From Lysobacterales bacterium (GTDB taxonomy: Bacteria > Pseudomonadota > Gammaproteobacteria > Xanthomonadales > Rhodanobacteraceae), in NCBI GenBank assembly GCA_016707485.1, contig JADJHN010000003.1:186001-250000 (forward strand): a stretch of DNA of 64,000 nt. Reading direction: 5' to 3'. Of this stretch, positions 16,587-25,339 are shown in pieces. The notes beneath the pieces are model-generated. The model was not told the origin of the DNA, made no database searches, and was given only the letters and a program-made list of their open reading frames with translations. How positions within the stretch are numbered: position 1 is the stretch's first letter; each line of letters opens with the position of its first letter. A program made the translations under genes and the position numbers.

Positions 16587-19094
16587 TCAGTGCGGTCTTG
16601 CCGGCAGTTGCGTTTGTCGTCCCTTGCGCTTGCCCGGCAAGACAGCCGCCGTTGGCGGCTCGGATCGACTCATCGGTGTCAAGGGATGCTCAAGCGCGAT
16701 ATCGAGCACCTCGTCGATCCATTTCACCGGACGGATCTGAAGTGACTCGGTAACGTTTGCAGGTATGTCCGCAAGATCCTTGCGGTTTTCCTCGGGAATG
16801 ATGACCGTGCCGACGCCGCCTCGATGGGCGGCAAGCAGCTTCTCCTTGAGTCCGCCAATCGGCAACACGCGACCGCGCAGGGTGATCTCGCCGGTCATCG
16901 CCACGTCGGAGCGGATCGGGATTTTGGTCAGTGCCGACACCAGTGCCGTGCACATGGCGATACCCGCGCTGGGACCGTCCTTTGGCGTGGCTCCTTCCGG
17001 AACATGGATGTGCACGTCGAGCTTTTGATGGAACTCCGGATCGATCCCGAGCAGATCGACGCGTGCACGAACGACGCTGAGCGCCGCCTGGATCGACTCC
17101 TGCATGACGTCGCCCAACTGCCCGGTATGCTGGAGCTTGCCCTTGCCTGGTACCGTGGTCGCTTCAATGCTGAGCAGGTCGCCGCCCACTTCGGTCCAGG
17201 CGAGGCCAGTGACCAGACCGATCTCGTTCTGCAATTCGGCACGCCCGAAATTGAATTTCTGTACGCCGAGGTAGTTCTCGAGATTGCGCGCAGTCACTTT
17301 CATGCCGCCGCGCTTCTTCGCCACCGGTTTTTTCGCGGTGGCGGATTTGCCTGCGCCCTTGCCATTGCCCGATTCTTTCGGCGCAGCAAGACTCAGCTCC
17401 TTGACCACCTTGCGGCAGATCTTGGAAATCTCGCGTTCGAGATTGCGCACTCCGGATTCGCGCGTGTAGTAGCGGATGATGTCGCGGATTGCACTCTCGT
17501 CCACGCTCAGTTCGCTCGGCTTGAGGCCATTTGCCTTGAGCTGTTTCGGAATCAGGTAGCGCTGGGCGATGTTGAGCTTTTCGTCCTCGGTGTAGCCTGG
17601 AATGCGGATCACTTCCATGCGATCGAGCAACGGCCCGGGAATGTTCAGCGAATTCGCCGTGGCGATCCACATCACTTCGCTGAGATCGAAATCGACTTCG
17701 AGATAGTGGTCGTTGAAGGCATGGTTCTGCTCGGGATCGAGCACTTCCAGCAAGGCCGAGGCGGGATCGCCGCGGAAGTCCATAGACATCTTGTCGATCT
17801 CGTCGAGCACGAACAGTGGATTGCGCGTGCCGGCCTTGGACATGTTCTGGATGATGCGGCCCGGCATCGAGCCGATATAGGTGCGCCTGTGACCACGGAT
17901 TTCCGCTTCGTCGCGTACGCCGCCCAGCGACATGCGCACGAACTTGCGATTGGTCGCCTTGGCGATCGATTGACCCAGTGAGGTCTTGCCCACACCCGGC
18001 GGTCCGACCAGGCAGAGGATCGGTCCCTTCATGGTGCGAACGCGCTGCTGCACCGCGAGGTATTCCAGGATTCGATCCTTGACCTTCTCCAGGCCAAAAT
18101 GATCGGCATCCAGCACTTCCTGGGCCAGATGCAGGTCCTTGCGGACCTTGGTGCGCTTTTTCCACGGCGCACCGACCAGCCAATCGATGTAGTTCCGCAC
18201 CACGGTCGCCTCGGCCGACATCGGCGACATCTGCTTGAGCTTGCCGAGTTCGGCGCGGGCCTTGGCCAAGGTGGTCTTGGGCATGCCGGCGGCTTCGATC
18301 CGGCGCGCGAGCTCCTCGAGTTCGCTGGGCGCGTCTTCCGAATCGCCGAGTTCCTTCTGGATCGCCTTCATCTGTTCGTTGAGGTAATACTCGCGCTGGC
18401 TTTTCTCCATCTGCGTCTTGACCCGACCGCGGATGCGCTTCTCGATCTGCTGCACGTCGATTTCGCCATCGACCAGACCGAGCAGCTGCTCGAGACGATC
18501 GGCAACATCCGCCGTTTCGAGGATCTGCTGCTTGTCCTGCAGGCGAACCGACAGGTGTGCGGCAATGGTATCGGCCAGGCGTGACGGATCCTCGAGTCCG
18601 GCCAGCGTGGTCAGCAATTCGGGCGGAATCTTTCTTGACAGCTTCACCAATTGCTCGAACATCGAAACCAGCGAGCGGGAAATGACTTCGACCTCGCGCT
18701 CATTGCGCGTGTAGGTCGGATCCAGGGATCGCGCCCGACCCGTGAGCAAGCCATTGCGCTGTGAGTAGGCAACGATTTCAGCGCGCGAAGTGCCCTCGAC
18801 GAGAACCTTGATCGTGCCGTCGGGCAGCTTCAGCAACTGCAGGATCGAGGCGATCGTGCCGATCGAATAGAGATCACCTGCTTCCGGCTCGTCGACATCG
18901 GGACTGCGCTGTGCCACCAGCAGGATCTGCTTGTTCGATTCCATGGCCGCATCGAGCGCACTGACCGATTTTTCGCGACCGACGAACAAGGGGATGACCA
19001 TGTGCGGATAGACCACCACATCACGCAGCGGCAGGATCGGCAGTTCGATCACGCCCTGATTTTCATCTGCGCTGGTCTTGCTGGATTTTTCCAT
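16587..19094 (-). CDS. lon: ATP-dependent protease Lon
   Basis: An 835-residue protease: N-terminal LON domain (LPILPLRDVVVYPHMVIPL), AAA+ module with Walker A GPPGVGKTSLGQSIA and the Walker B/LFVLDEIDKM region, then a Ser-Lys protease domain with DGPSAGIAM. It degrades misfolded and regulatory proteins. Between the AAA+ lid and the protease domain sits a Lys/Ala/Gly-rich insert of about 30 residues (KESGNGKGAGKSATAKKPVA and onward) absent from E. coli Lon. ATG 19094 starts MEKSSKTSAD; an in-frame extension upstream is not Lon-like. Confidence 0.97.
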   Translation of the reverse strand: MEKSSKTSADENQGVIELPILPLRDVVVYPHMVIPLFVGREKSVSALDAAMESNKQILLVAQRSPDVDEPEAGDLYSIGTIASILQLLKLPDGTIKVLVEGTSRAEIVAYSQRNGLLTGRARSLDPTYTRNEREVEVISRSLVSMFEQLVKLSRKIPPELLTTLAGLEDPSRLADTIAAHLSVRLQDKQQILETADVADRLEQLLGLVDGEIDVQQIEKRIRGRVKTQMEKSQREYYLNEQMKAIQKELGDSEDAPSELEELARRIEAAGMPKTTLAKARAELGKLKQMSPMSAEATVVRNYIDWLVGAPWKKRTKVRKDLHLAQEVLDADHFGLEKVKDRILEYLAVQQRVRTMKGPILCLVGPPGVGKTSLGQSIAKATNRKFVRMSLGGVRDEAEIRGHRRTYIGSMPGRIIQNMSKAGTRNPLFVLDEIDKMSMDFRGDPASALLEVLDPEQNHAFNDHYLEVDFDLSEVMWIATANSLNIPGPLLDRMEVIRIPGYTEDEKLNIAQRYLIPKQLKANGLKPSELSVDESAIRDIIRYYTRESGVRNLEREISKICRKVVKELSLAAPKESGNGKGAGKSATAKKPVAKKRGGMKVTARNLENYLGVQKFNFGRAELQNEIGLVTGLAWTEVGGDLLSIEATTVPGKGKLQHTGQLGDVMQESIQAALSVVRARVDLLGIDPEFHQKLDVHIHVPEGATPKDGPSAGIAMCTALVSALTKIPIRSDVAMTGEITLRGRVLPIGGLKEKLLAAHRGGVGTVIIPEENRKDLADIPANVTESLQIRPVKWIDEVLDIALEHPLTPMSRSEPPTAAVLPGKRKGRQTQLPARPH

Positions 19095-19223
19095 CACACT
19101 GGATCCTGACTTGCGTGGTAGCGGGAAAGGCAAACGGCAGCGTGAATGCACGCTGCCGTTCGGTCAAGTGCGGGCAAAGCTCCGCAATGCAAGGGATTGT
19201 CGCCGCCCGGCGGCGCGGTTGCT

Positions 19224-20504
19224 TCAATCCGCGGCGGCGGCGCGCGCCTGCATGTTGCCCTGGTAGATCAGGTAGGGTTCGGCTTGGCCATTGATCACGG
19301 CCTCGTCGACGACAACCTTGCTGACATGTTCGAGCGATGGCAAATCAAACATCGTATCGAGCAGGATCTGTTCGAGGATCGTGCGCAAACCGCGCGCGCC
19401 AGTCTTGCGTTCCAGTGCTTTCCTGGCCACGGCCGCCAAGGCGTCGGGGCGGAACTCGAGCTCGACGCCCTCCATTTCGAACAGACGCTTGAACTGCTTT
19501 GTGATCGCGTTCTTCGGCTCGCTGAGGATCTTCACCAGCGCAGCCTCGTCGAGTTCCTCCAGTGTCGCCACGACCGGCAGACGACCGACGAACTCGGGAA
19601 TCAGGCCGAACTTGATCAAGTCCCCGGGCTGCACCTGACCGAGCAACTTGCTGGTATCCGCCTTGCCCGCAGTGGAGCGGATCTCGGCACTGAAACCGAT
19701 GCCGGTGGTTTCCGAGCGCTGCTGGATGATTTTCTCGAGGCCCGAGAAGGCACCGCCGACAATGAACAACACGTTCTTGGTGTCGACCTGCAGGAACTCC
19801 TGCTGCGGATGCTTGCGCCCGCCCTGCGGTGGCACCGAGGCGATCGTGCCTTCGATCAGCTTGAGCAAGGCCTGCTGCACACCTTCGCCCGAGACGTCGC
19901 GGGTGATCGAGGGGTTCTCGCTCTTGCGCGAAATCTTGTCGATCTCGTCGATATAGACGATCCCGCTCTGCGCTTTCTCGACGTCGTAGTCGCATTTCTG
20001 CAGGAGCTTCTGGATGATGTTCTCGACATCCTCGCCGACGTAACCGGCCTCGGTCAGGGTGGTCGCATCGGCAATCGTGAATGGCACATTCAGCAGCCGC
20101 GCCAGCGTCTCCGCGAGCAGAGTCTTGCCCGAGCCGGTCGGCCCGACCAGCAGGATGTTCGACTTCGCCAGCTCGACATCATCATTGCGACTGCGGGATT
20201 CAAGGCGCTTGTAGTGGTTGTAGACGGCAACCGCCAGGACCTTCTTGGCCCGGGCCTGGCCGATCACGTACTGGTCGAGGACATCGAGGATCTCTTTCGG
20301 CTTGGGCAGGTGACTGCGCGCCGAGGCCGCCTTTTCCTCAAGCTCCTCGCGAATGATGTCGTTGCACAGCTCCACGCATTCATCACAGATGAATACGGAG
20401 GGGCCCGCGATCAGCTTGCGGACTTCGTGCTGGCTTTTGCCGCAGAAAGAGCAATAGAGGATCTTTCCGCCGTCGCCCGATCGGCTTTGTCGCTCTTCAG
20501 TCAT
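19224..20504 (-). CDS. clpX: ClpXP protease ATPase subunit ClpX
   Basis: A 426-residue AAA+ unfoldase. The N-terminal zinc-binding domain has CSFCGKSQ and CDECVELC. Walker A is GPTGSGKTLLAETLA, Walker B is IVYIDEIDKI, and the substrate pore and sensor motifs follow. It feeds unfolded proteins into ClpP, encoded 115 nt upstream. Length and motifs are standard. A lon gene follows 129 nt downstream. Confidence 0.98.
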   Translation of the reverse strand: MTEERQSRSGDGGKILYCSFCGKSQHEVRKLIAGPSVFICDECVELCNDIIREELEEKAASARSHLPKPKEILDVLDQYVIGQARAKKVLAVAVYNHYKRLESRSRNDDVELAKSNILLVGPTGSGKTLLAETLARLLNVPFTIADATTLTEAGYVGEDVENIIQKLLQKCDYDVEKAQSGIVYIDEIDKISRKSENPSITRDVSGEGVQQALLKLIEGTIASVPPQGGRKHPQQEFLQVDTKNVLFIVGGAFSGLEKIIQQRSETTGIGFSAEIRSTAGKADTSKLLGQVQPGDLIKFGLIPEFVGRLPVVATLEELDEAALVKILSEPKNAITKQFKRLFEMEGVELEFRPDALAAVARKALERKTGARGLRTILEQILLDTMFDLPSLEHVSKVVVDEAVINGQAEPYLIYQGNMQARAAAAD

Positions 20505-20619
20505 GCCACGCCTCGGGTTGTTTTACATGATGCGAGGTCAGCATAGCACAGCATTTCGCCATGTCCGGCCTTGTCGGCCGGAACGAAATCATTGCGTACG
20601 CCAACCTGCGGACTGGCAC

Positions 20620-21252
20620 TCAAAGCGGGTGAACGGTCTCGTTCGGACGCCGGTCAAGGACCGCGTCGATCAGGCCGTAGGCCTTCGCGTCCTGGGCGTT
20701 GAAGAACAGGTCGCGCTCGACATCTCGCTCGATCCGCTCGATCGGCTGTCCCGTGTTCTGCGCCAGCTCCTCGTTGAGACGACGACGCAGATAGAGAATT
20801 TCCTTGGCCTGAATCTCGATGTCGGTTGCCTGTCCCTGGGCGCCACCGGACGGCTGATGGATCATCACCCGTGAATTCGGCAGGGCGTAACGCTTGCCCT
20901 TGGTGCCCGCGGCAAGCAGGAAGGAACCCATGCTTGCGGCTTGACCAATGACCATCGTGCTGACGTCGGGCTTCAGGAAACGCATGGTGTCGTAAATCGC
21001 CAGGCCGGCGGTCACCACTCCGCCCGGGCTGTTGATGTAAAGATTGATGTCCTTGTCCGGATTCTCCGACTCCAGGAAAAGCAACTGGGCGACGACCACA
21101 TTGGCCACGTAGTCGTCGATCGGGCCGACCAGAAAGATCACCCGCTCCTTCAGCAACCGCGAGTAGATATCGTAAGCGCGCTCGCCACGGGAGGTCTGTT
21201 CGACCACCATCGGCACGAGGTTGAGACCCTGACTTGGCGTATGACTGGACAT
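20620..21252 (-). CDS. clpP: ATP-dependent Clp protease proteolytic subunit ClpP
   Basis: A 210-residue serine protease. The catalytic Ser107 lies in GQAASMGSF and His132 in MIHQPSGG; the Asp follows near DVERDLFF. It forms the tetradecameric chamber used by ClpX. A ribosome site (GGAGAT) precedes ATG 21252. It starts 25 nt after the tig stop, so tig-clpP-clpX is probably one operon. Confidence 0.98.
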   Translation of the reverse strand: MSSHTPSQGLNLVPMVVEQTSRGERAYDIYSRLLKERVIFLVGPIDDYVANVVVAQLLFLESENPDKDINLYINSPGGVVTAGLAIYDTMRFLKPDVSTMVIGQAASMGSFLLAAGTKGKRYALPNSRVMIHQPSGGAQGQATDIEIQAKEILYLRRRLNEELAQNTGQPIERIERDVERDLFFNAQDAKAYGLIDAVLDRRPNETVHPL

Positions 21253-21277
21253 GCTGGATCTCCGTTGAATCCGGTGC

Positions 21278-22561
21278 TCAGGCCCCGGGACGCATGACTT
21301 CACTGAAGCTCAGCTTCTTTTCGCTGACCTTGGCATTCTCTGCAATCCAGTCGACAACCTGATCCTCAAGCACCCGACTCTGCAGACCACTCATCAACTG
21401 GGGATCCTTCGAGTAGAGTTCAACGACCTGTTCCGGTTCCTCGTAGGTCGAGGCAATGGCGCTGAGCGCCTCGGAAACGCGGCGCATGTCAACCCGGATC
21501 TGGTTCTGACGGGCAATCTCGGCAAGCAGCATGCCGCCGGCAACCCGGCGGCGCGCGGAAGGCAGGAACGGTTCGTGGGCCACCGCCACCTTTTTCTCGC
21601 CGGCCGACTGGCGTGCGAGTTCACGCGCTTCACTGTCGACCAGACCTTGCGGCAGCTCGAGATCGGCATGCGCGTCGATCAACTTCTCGACCGCCGAGGA
21701 CTTCAGGCGCGAGGTCAGCGCCGCCGTCAACTCGCGCTCCAGGTTGTCGCGGACATCTTCGCGGAATCGCGCCAGGCCACCTTCGGTCACGCCGAACGTG
21801 GCAAGAAAGGCGTCATCCAGTTCCGGCAGCTTGGCTTCCTGAACGCGGACGATCTTGAAACTGGCACGTGCCGACTTGCCGGCAAGCCCTTCGATGCGGA
21901 AATCATTGGGGAAATCCAGATCCTTCTCGAACTCGTCATCGACGACATGCCCCAGCAACTGGTCTTCCAGGCCCTTGAACAAGGCATCCGATCCGATGAT
22001 CGTGCCAACGCGATCGGTTCCGTTCTCCGGGTAGCGGAAATCCGTCGCCTGAGCGGAGAATTCGAACAGCACCATGTCGCCGGCCTCGGCCTTGCGATCG
22101 ACCGGGTTCCAGACGCGACGTTGCATGCGCAAGGTCTCGATCATGGCATCAATGTCGGATTCCTCGACCGTTGCCGTCTGCTTGAGGATTTCCAGCGCGC
22201 TGACATCCACCTTGCCGATCTCCGGCATGACCTCGAAAGTCGCCGTGTACTCGATTTCGCCATTGTCGGGCTTGCCGCTGGTGGCGATCGAGGGCTGCAT
22301 CGCGGGACGCAGCTTCTCCGTATTGATGGCTTCCTGGAAAGATGATCCGATCAACTCCGACAATGCCTCGCCACGGATCTGCGCGCCGAAGCGCTGCTCG
22401 ATGACCCTGGTCGGCACCTTGCCGGGACGGAATCCCTTCAGGCGCGCGCTGCGGCCCATTTCCTGGACGCGATTGCGAACCGTATCCTCGAGGCGTGCCG
22501 CGGGAATGCGCACAGTCAGCTTGCGTCCGAGATTGCCGACGTTCTCAACCGAAACTTGCAT
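21278..22561 (-). CDS. tig: Trigger factor (ribosome-associated chaperone)
   Basis: A 427-residue protein: N-terminal ribosome-binding domain with the signature GFRPGKVPTRVIEQRFG (about residues 44-60), a PPIase FKBP-like domain (about 150-245) and a helical C-terminal chaperone domain. It folds nascent chains at the ribosome exit and can isomerise proline bonds. The start ATG 22561 has AAGGAGC upstream. It heads the tig-clpP-clpX series and is preceded by five tRNA genes on the same strand. Confidence 0.97.
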   Translation of the reverse strand: MQVSVENVGNLGRKLTVRIPAARLEDTVRNRVQEMGRSARLKGFRPGKVPTRVIEQRFGAQIRGEALSELIGSSFQEAINTEKLRPAMQPSIATSGKPDNGEIEYTATFEVMPEIGKVDVSALEILKQTATVEESDIDAMIETLRMQRRVWNPVDRKAEAGDMVLFEFSAQATDFRYPENGTDRVGTIIGSDALFKGLEDQLLGHVVDDEFEKDLDFPNDFRIEGLAGKSARASFKIVRVQEAKLPELDDAFLATFGVTEGGLARFREDVRDNLERELTAALTSRLKSSAVEKLIDAHADLELPQGLVDSEARELARQSAGEKKVAVAHEPFLPSARRRVAGGMLLAEIARQNQIRVDMRRVSEALSAIASTYEEPEQVVELYSKDPQLMSGLQSRVLEDQVVDWIAENAKVSEKKLSFSEVMRPGA

Positions 22562-22778
22562 GGATGCTCCTTGAAACGACTGATCCCGGCCGTGGGTCGG
22601 GCATGGTTAGCCGGCAATCATAATGCATTGCGGCGCGGAATCGCAGGGGTTTGCGCGTGATCTACCCTGACGCGGGGTCGCGCCGGCAACCACCAATCCG
22701 GGACTACTGGGCCGCTGAACGGTTGCCGCGAAGCGGCCCTGCCGCAGGGTCGCGGGGTGCCGAGGTGGCGATCGGGCC

Positions 22779-22863
<85 letters not shown>

Positions 22864-22948
22864 AACGTCTGCAACCCGGAGCTCGCTTCGCGACGTGCAG
22901 CGGAGCCGCACTTGCGGTCGATGGCGCTGCTGTCGACCTGGATCTGTT

Positions 22949-23024
22949 TGGTGGGTCGTGAAGGATTCGAACCTTCGACCTATTGATTAAGAGTCAACTG
23001 CTCTACCAACTGAGCTAACGACCC
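22949..23024 (-). tRNA. tRNA-Lys (anticodon CTT)
   Basis: 76 nt with encoded CCA. Acceptor GGGTCGT/ACGACCC; anticodon loop CTCTTAA with anticodon CTT (reads AAG). A standard cloverleaf in the five-tRNA cluster before tig. Confidence 0.97.
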
Positions 23025-23084
23025 GAACAGACAAACAAGTCTAGCAAAACGCGATCCGATGGAATACCACCGGCTCGCTTGAAT

Positions 23085-23162
23085 TGGGGTGAGCGAGGGG
23101 ACTCGAACCCCCGACATCCGGAATCACAATCCGGGACTCTAACCAACTGAGCTACGCCCACC
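23085..23162 (-). tRNA. tRNA-His (anticodon GTG)
   Basis: 78 nt including the extra 5' G (G-1, at 23162) that pairs with C73, plus encoded CCA. The acceptor GTGGGCG pairs with CGCTCAC through one G-T pair. Anticodon loop TTGTGAT, anticodon GTG. Confidence 0.97.
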
Positions 23163-23252
23163 ATTTGAGAAACCGATGAAACCTGACACTGGCCACGACC
23201 TCGCAGCCCTGCAACAAACATCGACGCCGCATCGCTGGCCGGCATTCACCTG

Positions 23253-23329
23253 TGGCACGCCCGACAGGAATCGAACCTGCAACCGTCGGCTTAGAAGGCC
23301 GATGCTCTATCCGGTTGAGCTACGGGCGT
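23253..23329 (-). tRNA. tRNA-Arg (anticodon TCT)
   Basis: 77 nt with encoded CCA. Acceptor ACGCCCG/CGGGCGT; anticodon stem TCGGC/GCCGA with loop CTTCTAA, anticodon TCT (reads AGA). Discriminator G. Confidence 0.97.
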
Positions 23330-23412
23330 ATCGTCAGTCGAACCCGTGACAGTCACCGTTACCAGCGCCCGAGCGATTGATGCACCAAGCCCAATGCACG
23401 AACGGAATCGGA

Positions 23413-23489
23413 TGGTCGGGGTAGAGGGATTCGAACCCCCGACATCCTGCTCCCAAAGCAGGCGCGCTACCAGACTGCGCTATACCCCG
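23413..23489 (-). tRNA. tRNA-Pro (anticodon TGG)
   Basis: 77 nt with encoded CCA. Acceptor CGGGGTA/TACCCCG; anticodon stem CCTGC/GCAGG with loop TTTGGGA, anticodon TGG. It is the first gene of the cluster Pro-Arg-His-Lys-Leu in transcription order. The 121 bp upstream (23490-23610) should hold the promoter, but I see no convincing boxes. Confidence 0.97.
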
Positions 23490-23610
23490 CCGACTTCGAT
23501 CCCTCGAGCATGCCCGATTCGGCAATGACTACCGGAAAGGCGCGGAATGGTAATGTCGCTGCGGGTTCCCGTCAATGCGATCCTGCACAAAGCGGTATGC
23601 GCAAGACGCA

Positions 23611-25314
23611 TCACTGCGCCGGAAGCTTGGCCAATTCGTCGGCAAAAAAAGCTTTCAGCCAGGCAGGATTGCTTTCTTCCTGCTGTTGGGCAAGCAAATA
23701 ACTGCGGTACTGGGCTGGCTGCAGACGACTCTTGAGTATGCCGACTGCGCGCTTCACCCCATTGCGTGCGGCGCCGTTGCTGCCATCAAGCCGCAACGCA
23801 TCGACATAGGCGTAGACGGCATCTTCGGCATAGCCGCCGGCGGCATACTCGGCGCCGTCCTTGAGACTGCGATCGAGCACGCTCTTTTGCTCTGCATCCA
23901 GTCGCGAAACATTGATCCAGCTCTGCACGGGATCTGCGGCGAACCAGGAGACCAGCAGAATCAAGGCAAGCACGGAAGCAGCGATGCTTCCGATCTTGCG
24001 CCAGTCCGGTGCCTCGAAGGCACGCTGGAACTCCGCAGCATCGGCGAATCGCTGCTCACGCGTGAACGCCAGTGCTTTGCGCAAGGCTTGCCACTGCACG
24101 CGACTGAGCGATTTCGGCCGTTCCGGCCGCATCTTCTCACCGGATGCCAGGTCGGCGCGCACATGATTGAACGGATGTGCACCCGCGTACATCGCATAGA
24201 TGATGCAACCGAGCGCGTAGACGTCATCCGCCGGCGTCGGCCGCTGGCGATTGAGCATTTCCGGACTGGCGTAGTCGATGGTCAGCGCGAACAGGTCGTC
24301 GGCATCGAATACGGTGTCGTATTCGCGTCGACGGGCGATGCCGAAATCGAGGATCTTCAAGTTGCCTTCGCCATCGATCATCATGTTCGACGGCTTCAGG
24401 TCGGCATGGGCAAGTTCGCGCGAATGCGCATAGCTCATGCCGGCAAGCATGCCGTGGACCAGGTGATCACGCTCGGCTGGCGTCAACGGATTCGCGTTCG
24501 AGGCGCGCAACCGCGCATGCAGGGCGACGCCTTCGACCACTTCCATGGTCAGGTAAACCAGGTCGCCATCGCGATCGAAATCGAAAACCTTGACGATGTT
24601 CGGGTGATTCAAGGCCTGCGCGTTCTTGGCCTCGCGCTGCAGGGCGACAAAGGCGCGCTCGAATCCGATCAGATTGCCGGAGATGAACTTGATCGCCACG
24701 AACGGATCCGGATCCAGCGCCTCGGTCTTGCGCAGGTCGCGGGCCCTGAATACCGCACCCATGCCACCGCGGCCCAGTTCGTCGATCAACTCGAAGCGGC
24801 CCTTGATGAAATCACCGGTCTTGGGCAATTCATCGCGATCCGCCGCACTTCCCGCGGTTCGCGCTGCCGAAGGAGACGCCGAGGCACCGGTTCGCGGCGC
24901 CGGAACCTGGATGATCGGCGCAACCGGAATTGAAACCGAAGTGGCCAATGGCGCGGCGGGCGCGCGCGCCTTGGGCACCGACAAGTCGGTCTGCGCAGGC
25001 GGTGTGTCTGCAGCAGTGCTTGCTGGCACCGACGACGGCGAGAGCACGCGGGTGGCGCCGGACTCGTCATCGGTGGCCGACTCGCGCGGAGTGATCACCG
25101 TTGGCGTGTCAGCGCGGTCAATGATGCGCGTCGCCTGTTCCGAACCCGGCCCGGCCCCGGCTGCATGCGCGTCGCGGTCCGGCATCAAGCGTGTCGGCTG
25201 ATCGGCGGAACCCGGACTCGGCCCGGCCTCGGCCACACGCCCATCACGGCCGGGCATCAAGCGTGTCGGCTGATCGGCGGATGTCTCCGCCTTGTCGGGC
25301 TTTTCATTGCTCAT
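23611..25314 (-). CDS. Transmembrane Hanks-type Ser/Thr protein kinase
   Basis: A 567-residue kinase. Residues 1-165 are Pro/Ala-rich and disordered, with repeated Thr-Arg-hydrophobic sites (PTRLM twice, ATRII, ATRVL). The kinase domain (about 173-435) has GRGGMG at 181-186, Lys209 in VAIKF, catalytic Asp305 in HADLKPSN and DFG 323-325; the usual HRD arginine is Ala304. One membrane helix (441-459) leads to about 108 residues outside the cytoplasm. It starts 25 nt after the autotransporter stop, the last gene of a four-gene operon. The Thr-Arg sites may be autophosphorylated or bind FHA domains (inference). Confidence 0.93.
   Translation of the reverse strand: MSNEKPDKAETSADQPTRLMPGRDGRVAEAGPSPGSADQPTRLMPDRDAHAAGAGPGSEQATRIIDRADTPTVITPRESATDDESGATRVLSPSSVPASTAADTPPAQTDLSVPKARAPAAPLATSVSIPVAPIIQVPAPRTGASASPSAARTAGSAADRDELPKTGDFIKGRFELIDELGRGGMGAVFRARDLRKTEALDPDPFVAIKFISGNLIGFERAFVALQREAKNAQALNHPNIVKVFDFDRDGDLVYLTMEVVEGVALHARLRASNANPLTPAERDHLVHGMLAGMSYAHSRELAHADLKPSNMMIDGEGNLKILDFGIARRREYDTVFDADDLFALTIDYASPEMLNRQRPTPADDVYALGCIIYAMYAGAHPFNHVRADLASGEKMRPERPKSLSRVQWQALRKALAFTREQRFADAAEFQRAFEAPDWRKIGSIAASVLALILLVSWFAADPVQSWINVSRLDAEQKSVLDRSLKDGAEYAAGGYAEDAVYAYVDALRLDGSNGAARNGVKRAVGILKSRLQPAQYRSYLLAQQQEESNPAWLKAFFADELAKLPAQ
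25181..25281. repeat. 72-bp direct repeat inside the kinase gene
   Basis: A 29-bp sequence occurs identically at 25181-25209 and 25253-25281, offset by 72 bp (24 codons). It encodes the repeated S-A-D-Q-P-T-R-L-M-P segment near the kinase N-terminus. Near-identity at DNA level suggests a recent duplication. Confidence 0.85.
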
Positions 25315-25339
25315 GCGGGCAAGCCTGCCGTGCGCGGAT

